Of a stretch of 64,000 bases of DNA, positions 34,494 to 43,382 are shown piece by piece. The notes beneath the pieces are model-generated. The model worked only from the letters and a program-made list of their open reading frames with translations, ran no database searches and was not told the origin of the DNA. The position numbers and the translations under genes are program-made. Source of the stretch: Hyaloscypha bicolor E (Eukaryota; Ascomycota; Leotiomycetes; Helotiales; Hyaloscyphaceae); the NCBI RefSeq assembly GCF_002865645.1, contig NW_020194555.1:372001-436000 (forward strand). Reading direction: 5' to 3'. Position 1 is the stretch's first letter. Every line of letters starts with the position of its first letter.

Positions 34494-35472
34494 TCACGGA
34501 CCGACAATACTTTGTATATCATCTACCCTCCGTGCCTCAATCCACGAAATAGCCTCGTCTCTGTTCCGACACATGTGTGCTTGGCCATCTCCTTTGGCAT
34601 CCAACACAGACTGTGATCCCTCCAAAGTCATATCGGCCATGCAGAGAATCTGTGTACGGAGGTACTCGAAGCAATGCGCGGCATGGTAGTCATTTCTCTC
34701 TCCCCCGAATCCAAATTTGTTGTTCACTACCAGCTGATGATAGGTATCAACGGAGTAATATAACTTTGAGAGTGTTAGTAGACGTCAATTGAGGTTGGGA
34801 AATAGTCATACGCAATGAAGTGCATGGGTCCATGATGCTTCGAACAATGGCCCGGTGCGGATTGGGTCGGTCGTTATGGGCTTGCCCAGCATTGGGTGCT
34901 GCTCGTAATCTGGGATCGACACACTACCGCTGCCAACGAAGAGGGGGTTAGCATTCGAAGTCAGCCTTCGTAGATAACAAAGCTTACGAGGCATGAGAAT
35001 ATCCCAATTGTGGCGGATGGCCATTCGGTTTACATCTGAGCTCATGTTTGGGAAGTATTTCTCTTCTTCTAGCGTGAGGAGGGTGTACGTATGTGATGCT
35101 GCGGCAGAATTAGCGACGCGAAGAGAAGGGTTGAGAGATTTTCTGCTCACTTGGAATATAAAGGCCATTGATGTCACCACCAGTTTCTGTCTTCAACTGC
35201 GACCAGCCTCCTCCCATTGACCAACCATCAATCAGCACTCCGCTGGTTGGAAGTAATAGAACTAGTATCAAGCCTTGCAGAAGAACAATTGTTCCCCACC
35301 GAGCCCAAGTCAATATAGCCTCTAACCTCGGACTCTTTCCGTGTTTGCTGATTCTCTTCGAATTGTTCTTCCTGAGGAATCCGTCCGAGGCCAGTGTTGT
35401 GTCGGAATCATTCTCGAGGTCTGCATCCTCAACATCATCAAGAGATGTGTATCTGCTCTCGTTTGCAGCCAT
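34494..35472 (-). CDS. UstYa-like oxidase (DUF3328), RiPP or mycotoxin-type biosynthesis
   Basis: The N-terminus is cytosolic and polar, followed by one membrane anchor (WGTIVLLQGLILVLLLPTSG). The lumenal part carries the two family signatures: HALHC just before the last intron and YHAAHCFEYLRTQILC..D.TLE after it. Exons are 35472-35151, 35098-34812 and 34733-34494, giving 283 in-frame codons (introns 52 and 78 bp, both GT..AG). A further likely intron starts at 34987 (GTAAGC after ..WDILMP); its best-looking acceptor (58 nt, after CTAAC..GGCAG) breaks the frame, whereas an acceptor 20 nt later keeps it but deletes the family-like GSGSVSIP. Family members act as copper-dependent oxidases on peptide side chains in ustiloxin, phomopsin and asperipin pathways. 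The gene diverges from the AsaB-like gene across 697 bp. Confidence 0.85.
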
Positions 35473-36169
35473 TTCAATACGAAATCAAAAGAATGTTTAG
35501 ACGCCAGTTCCTAGAAGTGAAAAGAAACCAGTTCTTGGGGAGATCCGAATACCAACAAAGTTCTCGCAATTACAGGTTGAACGGACGTCACACAAGGAGA
35601 GTCGTGTCTGAGGACGACGGCACGAAAGTCGTTTTGGCATATCAGACACTGGCCTGTAGTTGCTGACTGGCGTGTAACCTTCGTAGCGTGAGCCACAGGC
35701 AGTTTCATCTGTTCTCGCGATGTTGAGACGTCGTCAGAGCGACAGGCAGGTGCAGGCGGGCAACCTGACAAGATCGGATAGCGAGCGGGAACCTGAGACA
35801 AGGTTTGCAACAAGGACCCACCCCGCAAGCGATCTCTAACTCCAGGGTAGTGGAGCCGATCTTTTGGGGTTTAGGTCGCTTAAAGTACGGAGGACACAGG
35901 GGCTGTTATTGGCTTCGCAACGCACCGAAGATCTTACTGTCAGCACTGTAAGCAAGGTAAAAAGGCCTGGAAATGCTGGCTTCGCGAAGAAGATTAATTG
36001 GCTGAAAGAACGACGGCCCGGAGACATCTTCAACCCCAAGAAAAGTATAAAGCTTTGCCGGGAAACAGAAATGTCATGCACTAAGTGTGCACCCAGAACC
36101 GTTTCCATTGACTCAGTTCCTGCTTCTTGGAACACCAACTTCCCTTGAAACAATTTTATCAGATCGGAA
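35473..36169. promoter_or_regulatory. Divergent promoter between UstYa-like and AsaB-like genes
   Basis: A 697-bp region between two divergent start codons. It presumably drives both genes, but no regulator site can be named. Confidence 0.45.
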
Positions 36170-37207
36170 ATGTCCCAAACAATGCAGGAATTTCCGTCAA
36201 TCACACGCGCCACGATCCACTACTACGACGGCCCCTGCCCAGCCGACCCCCGCACCGGCACCGCAGCAGGCTCCGCGGACAGAGAAGCAAATCCGCAGGT
36301 AATGCCCATAACGGACATTCGCTCCTTGTTGTTTCCCCCTCCCCCGGCCTTCACACTCGATATCAACGGCTTCACAGTTGTCAAACACTCTAGCGCACTC
36401 TTATCCCGACCTTACTCCCGGGACAGCTGGAATGATGCTTACCTCCGCGAGAGTATCCACTATCCGGAAATAGAAAAAGTGGTGAAGGAGCGGACCGGCG
36501 CAAAGAAGGTGCTGGTTCTGGGCGGTACCGTCAGGACGAGGTTATTTAAAGAACCGGAGAGGAGACCTACTCCCCCTCCTTTGCCGGAGGGAACTGTGCC
36601 TCTCAACACCAATAAGGGGAATTACCCCGCGTTCAAGGCCGACCGTCCGCGTGTCCATGGTTTTGACAAAGGACAGGAGCAAGGCCCTGCCAAGAAACCT
36701 CATATTGATTTTGGAGTTGATGGGGCGAGAGCGACTCTGAGAAATTGGAGGCAAGATATCGCGGATGAGGCGAAAGATATCATCGCTGCCGAAGATGAGG
36801 CAGCAGGGTTGCCCGGTGGACTTTGGGAGAATTACAAAGGACGCCGCTGGGGTGTTTTTGGTACATGGAGACCACTGCAGCCGATCAAGCGTGATCCTTT
36901 GGGACTTGTTGACTTCCAGACCGTGGACAAGCAAGACCTTGTGTCTTATTTTATGAGACCGCCTGGAATTTATGGGCCATATGAGACTGATATCAAGCTT
37001 TCGAAGGCTTCAGCAAAGCATAAGTGGTATTGGTGTAAAGACCAACGACCTGACGAGTTGACAATTTTGAAGTTTTGGGATAGCGAAAGTGAAAAACCTG
37101 GATCGAAAGTTGCAGGAGGAATACCTCACACCAGTTTCCACTTGGAAGGAACGGATGATTTACCACCAAGAGAGAGTCTGGAGGTCAGAGTCATTGCATT
37201 TTGGTAG
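36170..37207 (+). CDS. AsaB-like hydroxylase/desaturase (GA4-desaturase family)
   Basis: A single exon of 345 codons. Family-like segments in order: SITRATIHYYDGPCPAD, PAFTLDINGFTVVKH, YLRESIHYPEIEKVVKERTG, AKKVLVLGGTVR, RVHGFD...KKPHIDFG, GRRWGVFGTWRPL, DPLGLVDFQTVD, AKHKWYWCKDQRPDELTILK, FWDSESE, PHTSFH and PPRESLEVR. H-I-D (in PHIDFG) and the His of PHTSFH fit the Fe(II)-binding His-x-Asp...His set of 2-oxoglutarate-dependent enzymes. Family members hydroxylate or desaturate secondary metabolites. It diverges from one UstYa-like gene and converges on the other with 57 bp between the stop codons, so all three probably belong to one pathway. The reaction here is unknown. Confidence 0.85.
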   Translation: MSQTMQEFPSITRATIHYYDGPCPADPRTGTAAGSADREANPQVMPITDIRSLLFPPPPAFTLDINGFTVVKHSSALLSRPYSRDSWNDAYLRESIHYPEIEKVVKERTGAKKVLVLGGTVRTRLFKEPERRPTPPPLPEGTVPLNTNKGNYPAFKADRPRVHGFDKGQEQGPAKKPHIDFGVDGARATLRNWRQDIADEAKDIIAAEDEAAGLPGGLWENYKGRRWGVFGTWRPLQPIKRDPLGLVDFQTVDKQDLVSYFMRPPGIYGPYETDIKLSKASAKHKWYWCKDQRPDELTILKFWDSESEKPGSKVAGGIPHTSFHLEGTDDLPPRESLEVRVIAFW

Positions 37208-37264
37208 GTAGTGCAATTGATGAGTATAGATTAGTTTCAAGTCTATGGTCCTGCTTCTCGAAAT

Positions 37265-38235
37265 TTAATTTGGACTGACGTCTCCTCTCTCCATATTTCC
37301 GACTGAATTGTCCAAAGCCCATTCCCTGACTTTGTCGAAGTTTCTGCATTGGTGCCATGAATCAAGTTCCGGCCATGGTAGCGGGTCGTCTTCAAGCAAA
37401 TAGAAGGTAAACACTCCCACGTCAGCGTTGCACTGAACATTCAATCTCAAGATTTCCAGGCAGTGGTCTTCACTGTTAGCAAAGTTTCCTTGGCCTGTGG
37501 CTCGCTTGTACTCACCAGTGTGCATTTGCAGTTCTTCCTCACCAGCTGCAAAGTTTCCGTTGCCCAACTTGGTGTAGTAATCTTTGTATGTCACTTGGCG
37601 AAGCAGGTTGATGCAGTGAAGTTGATGGAAGACCTCGAGGCCAACCCTGTATCCTTCAACACCGGTTTTTGGGTGAACAGCTCTCAAGTGAGACTTGGGC
37701 ATGCCAATTATGTCCAATTCTTCGTTGGTAATGACTTGGTCACCAACTTCAAACTATTAGTCTCTGGTTTGCGATTGCCCGAAGAATTGCGCTTACTGTC
37801 GTATGAAATTGCGTGCCACGCTTTGTCAACTTCAGGACCGGACCCAACGTAAGGTGACCCCTCTCCCATTGTGTTGTTGAATTTGACTTTGTTGTATTCG
37901 ACTGCTTTCGCTGCCGGCGCTGCTCGAGTTGTCAGATACTTTACCACTGAAATGCGTCGCAATTACTTACAATACGCTGAAAACTGCTTCACGTGCAGCA
38001 AAGTCGTCGCTCGTGTGAAAAATGCAGAAACAAACATCGTGAATGATAGTGAAAGCAGAGCTGTATGTGCCAACCACATCCATCTTGGGCCGAAGAATCT
38101 CCGACTCTCTTGTGGTCTTCTGGAGTCCTCATCATCTTCTAACAAGGTCGAATCTGAAGTAGAAGTAGAAGAACGGCGAGGAAAGGTCTCCTGAAATTTC
38201 TCGTTGTCACCAACTGGTTGATATTTTGAACCCAT
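37265..38235 (-). CDS. UstYb-like oxidase (DUF3328)
   Basis: Four exons (38235-37971, 37919-37797, 37746-37516, 37467-37265) give 274 codons exactly in frame. A Ser-rich cytosolic N-terminus precedes one membrane segment (WMWLAHTALLSLSFTMFVSAFF). The spliced protein then reads SPAAKAVEYNKVKFNNT, SGPEVDKAWHAISYD, HLRAVHPKTGVEGYRVGLEV, FHQLHCINLLRQ (first HxxHC) and, across the last intron, HTDHCLEILRLNVQCNADV (second HxxHC). The last intron (37515-37468, 48 nt) ends in GAAG rather than the nearer AACAG; only this choice keeps the frame and makes the second motif. Spliced otherwise the motif is lost, which could mislead automatic annotation. Partner and substrate as for the other UstYa-like gene. 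Confidence 0.87.
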
Positions 38236-39654
38236 AACTGCTAAAGTTACTCCCGGTAACTCGAGAACTGAGAATAAATGAGTGAATATGCTTGACCAGA
38301 AGCAATTGGGGGAGGGGGGAGAAAGGAGTGAGTTTTAGGACGATGCGAGAGGGATATTGCTCCCTGAACCGGTGGCCGCCGCTGGGTGCAGGTGCAACCG
38401 ACCCCTGAGTATGATCGTCAGTATTGGGGAGTTAAGCGAGGGCAAGGGACAGTTATCAGATCTTTTGAAACGAATTGCTTGGCTGAATGTTTGGAGCTAA
38501 TGGAACAGCAAATATTTTGGGAAAGCCGGGAAGAATAGGCGAGGTTGTCGTGAAACTGCCACAGGAATCAAATTCGACTCTTCACGACGCCAAGCAGCAG
38601 AAAATGGACTGCGATGAACCTGTTAAACGCATCAGCTTGTCGAGCAACAAATCCTCCCCATGATTGAAGAAATTTTCTCGATATTGAAAGCAGAAGCGTC
38701 AGAAGAGAGGCTTAGAAAATGGGGAGGATCTGTGATGTATGAGAAATATCCGAAATGTGGGGTTCTCGTTCCAAGTCCCTTGTAATTCCACACCTCTACC
38801 GAGCGCTGCTACCCCCCCCGTACTATCCCCCCCCATGAACAATTTCGAGTGGGTCCAATATTCGCCACACTCTCATGCCACGATTCACACCACTAAAGGC
38901 ACAGGGTCTATAGCGAATAGCGGCTCTCGAAAGCACCTGATATTTCCTAATTCGGGGATACTGACGAAGTTTCAGTGTGGCGTTACCAAAGGACCCACTC
39001 GTAATTATTCAAGGGGGGGGATAGTAGGGACAGACGCCACATAATGGTTTCGCCACCAGTGCCCCATGGATCTTTGACAGGCGGCAAACATGCCATATCG
39101 GCTGGGCCTTCAGCAATTGAACCTCTGCATTGATGTCTCATCGGCCCTCATGTCCGAAGTGAAACGACAGCCCCACCGGTTAGGCTATCCTTTCCTCACG
39201 TGGAATGTCATGGCCCAAACACACGCTGAGCCTCATATCCTCCACGGGGAAGGTGCTGGCGCGCTGTCGGAGACAGTGTTTTATGGGTAATGGAATTCAA
39301 GCTGCATAATCTGATTTGACCCTCAGATTTCGCCCGGCGGTATTGACAAGAGGCCTCGATTCTGTAACGTGCAGGATCAAGCTTCTCAGCGGTTCATCAA
39401 TCTGAATGTGTATCGAAAGAAGACTTGCTCCGGAACCAGCACCTCCTTGTCAACTTTCATCTGAAGATGGGTTAGCACGTCTCATGCAATTGCAGCGGTG
39501 GCTTGGGAAATGACCTGATGTATAAAGCTGCGTATGCCGCTCCAGTTATCCATCTCAAACCAGCTCATTCTCACTCTCAGCCCCGTCTTCTCCTTACTTT
39601 CTGATTTGACTTCATTCGTTATACTGCCGGCCAGTCATTTTACATTCCTTCACC
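38236..39654. promoter_or_regulatory. Divergent promoter between UstYb-like gene and peptide precursor
   Basis: 1.4 kb without a gene. A TATA-like TGTATAAAGC lies at about 39519, some 135 bp before the precursor ATG, followed by a pyrimidine-rich leader (CTCATTCTCACTCTC and similar). Poly-C runs of 8 occur near 38811 and 38827. Binding sites cannot be assigned. Confidence 0.45.
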
Positions 39655-40658
39655 ATGTATACATCTGTTTCAAAGATTTTCGCCTTTGGCCTCTTGGTCT
39701 CTGCCCCATTGGCCAATGCCCTTGCCATTCCTTCCCAATCTCAGGACCTGGCCCGCTCTGCCGACTCCCTTGAGGCTCGCCATCACACAGAAGCACAAAT
39801 TGCTGCAAGTTCTCTTACATCTGTACAGGTTCAGAATGGTTCTAATATCAAGCAGGCCAAGAAAGCAAAGGCTGCAAAGGGTGCCCGTGATGTTGTCATC
39901 GAGACCCGCCATCACACTGAAGCTCAAATCGCAGCCAAGAAGGCCAAGGCGGCCAAATCTGGACTTTCTGTCGAGGAGCGTGAGCCTCATCACACAGAAG
40001 CCCAGGTAAGCCCCCCTGTTCTCATGGCAGACTTTCCACTTCCTGCCATACATGTTTACTTTCTCGATAATTGTTGAGGGTGGGAGGTCACTTGAAGCCT
40101 CTCTATCAAATTAAACGGAATACTAACATGGATTCTCATCAGATTGCTGCTAAGAAAGCCAAAGCCGCTAAGGCTGGACGCAGTGCCTTGACCGAAGAAG
40201 AGATCGAGGAAGATGAGGATGACGCTCTCCTGACCAGCCTCGCTCCCGGTGGAGAGATCAGAGCTCGCGAGGCTCACCATACTGAGGCGCAAATCGTGAG
40301 TCTTTCCCTGAGACTTCACTTCATCGAGAACAGATTCTAATACACACCAGGCAGCCAAGAAGGCAAAGGCAGCAAAGGCCGGACGAAGCGTTGAGGAGCG
40401 TGAAGCTCACCACACCGAAGCCCAGATTGTACGTATTCCTCTGATGTATTTATCTACCCAGAAGAAATTCTAACCGATAACAGGCTGCAAAGAAAGCAAA
40501 GGCTGCTAAGGCCGGACGAAGCGTTGAAGAGCGCGAGGCACACCACACTGGTATGTCCCTCAACTCCCTTCCCCGCCCTATCGACTGAAATGAATACTAA
40601 ATCAATAACAGAGGCGCAAATCGCAGCCAAGAAAGCCAAGGCCGCCAAGTCTGGATAG
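39655..40658 (+). CDS. Secreted repeat precursor, candidate RiPP precursor of the UstA type
   Basis: Five exons (39655-40005, 40143-40295, 40351-40428, 40484-40550, 40612-40658) sum to 696 nt, 231 residues. Residues 1-23 are a signal peptide (FAFGLLVSAPLANALA). Six copies of HHTEAQ follow, each continuing IAA; copies 2-6 continue with KKAKAAK. Copies 3-6 are preceded by R-E-P or R-E-A and copies 1-2 by an R (EAR, ETR). Thus Arg plus a Glu-Ala/Pro dipeptide lies before the HHTEAQIAA unit and Lys-Lys after it, as for Kex2 cleavage with Ste13-type trimming. Exon 3 is exactly one 26-residue unit, so units arose by exon-intron duplication. No Cys, and no aromatic residue in the repeats except His. 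It lies next to two UstYa-like genes, which is why I read it as their substrate. The core peptide is inferred, not shown. Confidence 0.8.
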
Positions 40659-41669
40659 ATTCTTGTTGTACTATTGGAGTCGTATCGTCGTGGAGCGGCT
40701 TTAAGGGGGTTCTTCAGAGCTTGGGGCTGAGGCAAGAATCATGAAGCGATAGTGGCTTCTCATAGCACCAATATCTTATAAAAAGGCTTTTGTTGTTGAG
40801 TCTCTCCGCCGCGACGTTCTCTCGTAGACCTTATACGTGACATGTTTGGTATCGCAGTGCTGTTCCAAGGGGATGTGGTGACGAGATCCTGCCACGGCAG
40901 TTCCAAGGCCACTCTGACGTGATTTTCCAGTCGCTATAGCCTAGTAATCAGCCCCAATGTATTCCCTTCATTTCGCGTGTTGCAATCCCTAGCGCCCGAG
41001 GTCGTTTCCGGCCTTGTATGTCGCCCCATGACGGTCCCGCAGAGCCCGGAGCATTGCCTCCCCCCTGCCCGACTTCTTTCCTATATCTGCGGCTTCTCAG
41101 CTTCAGCTTCGCGCTCCCTGTTGTCATATGTCGTTGTATCGTCGTTTGATATTCCTGCACCTCGTGCTAGGATTTCGCGATCTCAATGACCTTGTGTCGC
41201 ACTTCCGCGAGATCCCAGTGATATATGGCCATAGGGGATATTCTGAGTGATCTTCAATTAGTACCTCATGAAGGGATTGTTAAGAAGTTACTTACCGAGC
41301 TGTTTTGCTTTATGCATTTATGTTGTTTCGATGAAGGTCGGGCAAAAACATGCTAGCAGGTGCCAAAACACAAGCGAGCGCCCCTGAAATTTTGCCCTGC
41401 TAAAAGTAAGCCCCTTTTCCACACCGCTAACGACCCCGCAATTCACCGAAACCCTCACTCGTAGAATCCGAAATCTTCCCATCAACTCAAATAACAAACA
41501 ATATCCTGTCGGGCGTTATTCACTCTACGCAATCAATCATGGTGATATCGAAAGCGTTCAAAACGCCAGTGCTGGTAGTGAAAGGAGTGGCTTGCACAGG
41601 CGCCTCAAGATTCCGCCGAAACTGAGCCGGTGCAAGGCTTGCAAACGCGTCTCGTGAGTCTCTCCCATC
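40659..41669. other. Intergenic, no gene seen
   Basis: 3' flank of the precursor. Near 41590-41654 a short frame reads RLKIPPKLSRCKACKRVS, reminiscent of the beginning of a Zn2Cys6 cluster, but it ends at the dispersed repeat and is not counted as a gene. Confidence 0.35.
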
Positions 41670-41917
41670 ATTATACCTATCATATCAGTGTGCCCCTGCC
41701 AACCCCTGCAATACCCCTGTTTTGCTCGCGTAGCATTCCTAAAATATAAATATATATCTAAAGCAGTAATTTTTAATCTCGACTCTCTTTTAGATATATA
41801 AGTACCTTTTTAGGGCAAATCCAGAGAGGGTGCTTATATATTTGAGAAATTAATTTCCTTCTAGCCCCCTTTTCCTATACTTAGCAAGCTAATTTTTGTA
41901 ATTTTATTATAAAGTAA
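41670..41917 (+). repeat. Dispersed 249-bp repeat, copy B (RIP-altered)
   Basis: Inverted partner of 32464-32712. Many C/G positions of copy A are T/A here (for example GGGTATATGCCC in A against AAATATATATCT in B), the pattern expected from RIP. It directly abuts the truncated 5' end of the MFS-like remnant. Confidence 0.8.
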
Positions 41918-41945
41918 TGGCTAGTTCCCTAATGTCCTCTGGGCA

Positions 41946-42487
41946 GTGCTCATGACCGGCATTCTGCTCGGCATCAATGTCGCACTTGGCACCTCCTACA
42001 GAGATATCCTCACCGCACCTCCCTACAATTGGTCTCAAGCCGCAGTCGGGTACGCACAATCTGGTCAAATCGCCGTCGCTTTCATCGCACTCCTCGTACT
42101 TGACTGGGGAGAGACATCATTGGATGGCTATCATCTTCCCGTACTCGGGTCAATTCTTCAACTTCGTTGGTGCAAGGATTTGTAGCATGGCCGTCCATGA
42201 CGTACCTGTTTGATTCATATCCAGTTCGCCAGGGTGCCACTCTTGTCCTGGTGTGCCCCCCAAGAGGAGTCATCTCGGTTGGAATGAACTATGGTCTTGC
42301 CAGCATGAACGCGAGTATAGGCTATGCCAATGAGTGTGGTGTGTGGGCTAGCTTGACGGGATTCTTTGCCTGCATGGGGGCCCTGGTTTACATTTTTGGC
42401 AAGATTATCAGGCAGACTACTGTCAAGTGGGTTGTGGATAAGGAGGGTTCTAGACACATGAGAACTGGATTCCGAAGAGATTCCTAG
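41946..42487 (+). pseudogene. MFS transporter C-terminal remnant
   Basis: The first frame gives LMTGILLGINVALGTSYRDI, LTAPPYNWSQAAVGYAQSGQ and IAVAFIALLVLDWG. A second, shifted frame from 42167 gives FVAWPSMTYLFDSYPVRQGA, then VISVGMNYGLASMNASIGYA and ASLTGFFACMGALVYIFGKI up to a stop at 42487. Together they resemble the last six helices of a major-facilitator transporter. At least one frameshift lies between 42110 and 42200, and the N-terminal half is missing where copy B of the dispersed repeat lies. It may be the former exporter of the adjacent peptide cluster; its product would not be functional. Confidence 0.7.
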
Positions 42488-42882
42488 TCCCTGCACATTT
42501 GTTGCTCGAGGTAATGTAGTGGATGGAGTTGGAAAGTGGCGAATGGAGAGGTGTGTCCTCGAACAGGTAATGACTTGACCTGGAGCTTTGCGGACGTTTG
42601 TAGCTTGTGCGTTAGTTTGTGGTATGCAATCACACAGCTTCGTCTATAATAACAAGTCAGTTATTGGGGGAATAGTAACGCCGTTGCGTTGCAGCCCAGA
42701 TTTAAATTGAACAATGTGAGATAATACAAGACGGAGCGCAGCAGACATATAGCAAACCTCGACTTGAGTATGAGGAAAAACATTAAAAAATGTTCCTTTT
42801 AAAAATCGCTGATTGTGTGTGATACTGAGCAATATCTTGAGTGAGGGTCATCAAAGAGTACGAACCTGTCATGATCTGTCTA

Positions 42883-43327
42883 CGAAGATTGCGGCATAAA
42901 GTAACTGGATCACAGGGCATTTGTACCGCAAGTTCACTAGGTCACTTTCTACCACAATCACCTACTAAAGCCCCCTATATTTCCAGGCTACTCCCCTTTA
43001 AGCACGCTGTAAACTATAAACAAGGGGTACTATACCTTTGGAACGCATATCCCCTGTACTTATAGGGGCAGAATTGCTAAAGAGCTATAATAGATATTTC
43101 TATAGCGATCGAGCGCTACGGTTACTCTGCCGGTAATACTATAACCCTCGAAGTTTTTCCACGACCTCGTACATGTCCCACAGACTGATTTGGGGCCTCA
43201 GGCCTAGAGTTGCCAGGCTTATACCAGGCGTAGTAACTTAAACCACACCCTCGAGTCCGCTAATTCGTAAGATGCCTACGCGAGCGTAAATGCCCAGTAA
43301 TCCCATCACTTTATGCCGCAATCTTCG
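42883..43327. mobile_element. Miniature inverted-repeat element, 445 bp
   Basis: Left end CGAAGATTGCGGCATAAAGT and right end its exact reverse complement, with the similarity running on for about 40 bp (both continue with GGAT.AC.GGGCATTT). Between the ends is non-coding sequence with short inverted segments (for example CCCCTGTACTTATAGGGG at about 43050). A target duplication is not clear. A related end lies at 52563. Confidence 0.7.
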
Positions 43328-43382
43328 TCCTCGAGACAAAAGACCTGAGACTATGCTGGTATCTCGCCTTGAAGCAGCGTCC

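Noticed and set aside
39655..40658. The repeat precursor as a mating pheromone (alpha-factor type)
   Set aside because: Processing signals are similar, but HHTEAQIAA does not resemble ascomycete pheromones (usually Trp/Cys/Gly/Pro-rich), and the neighbours are oxidases.
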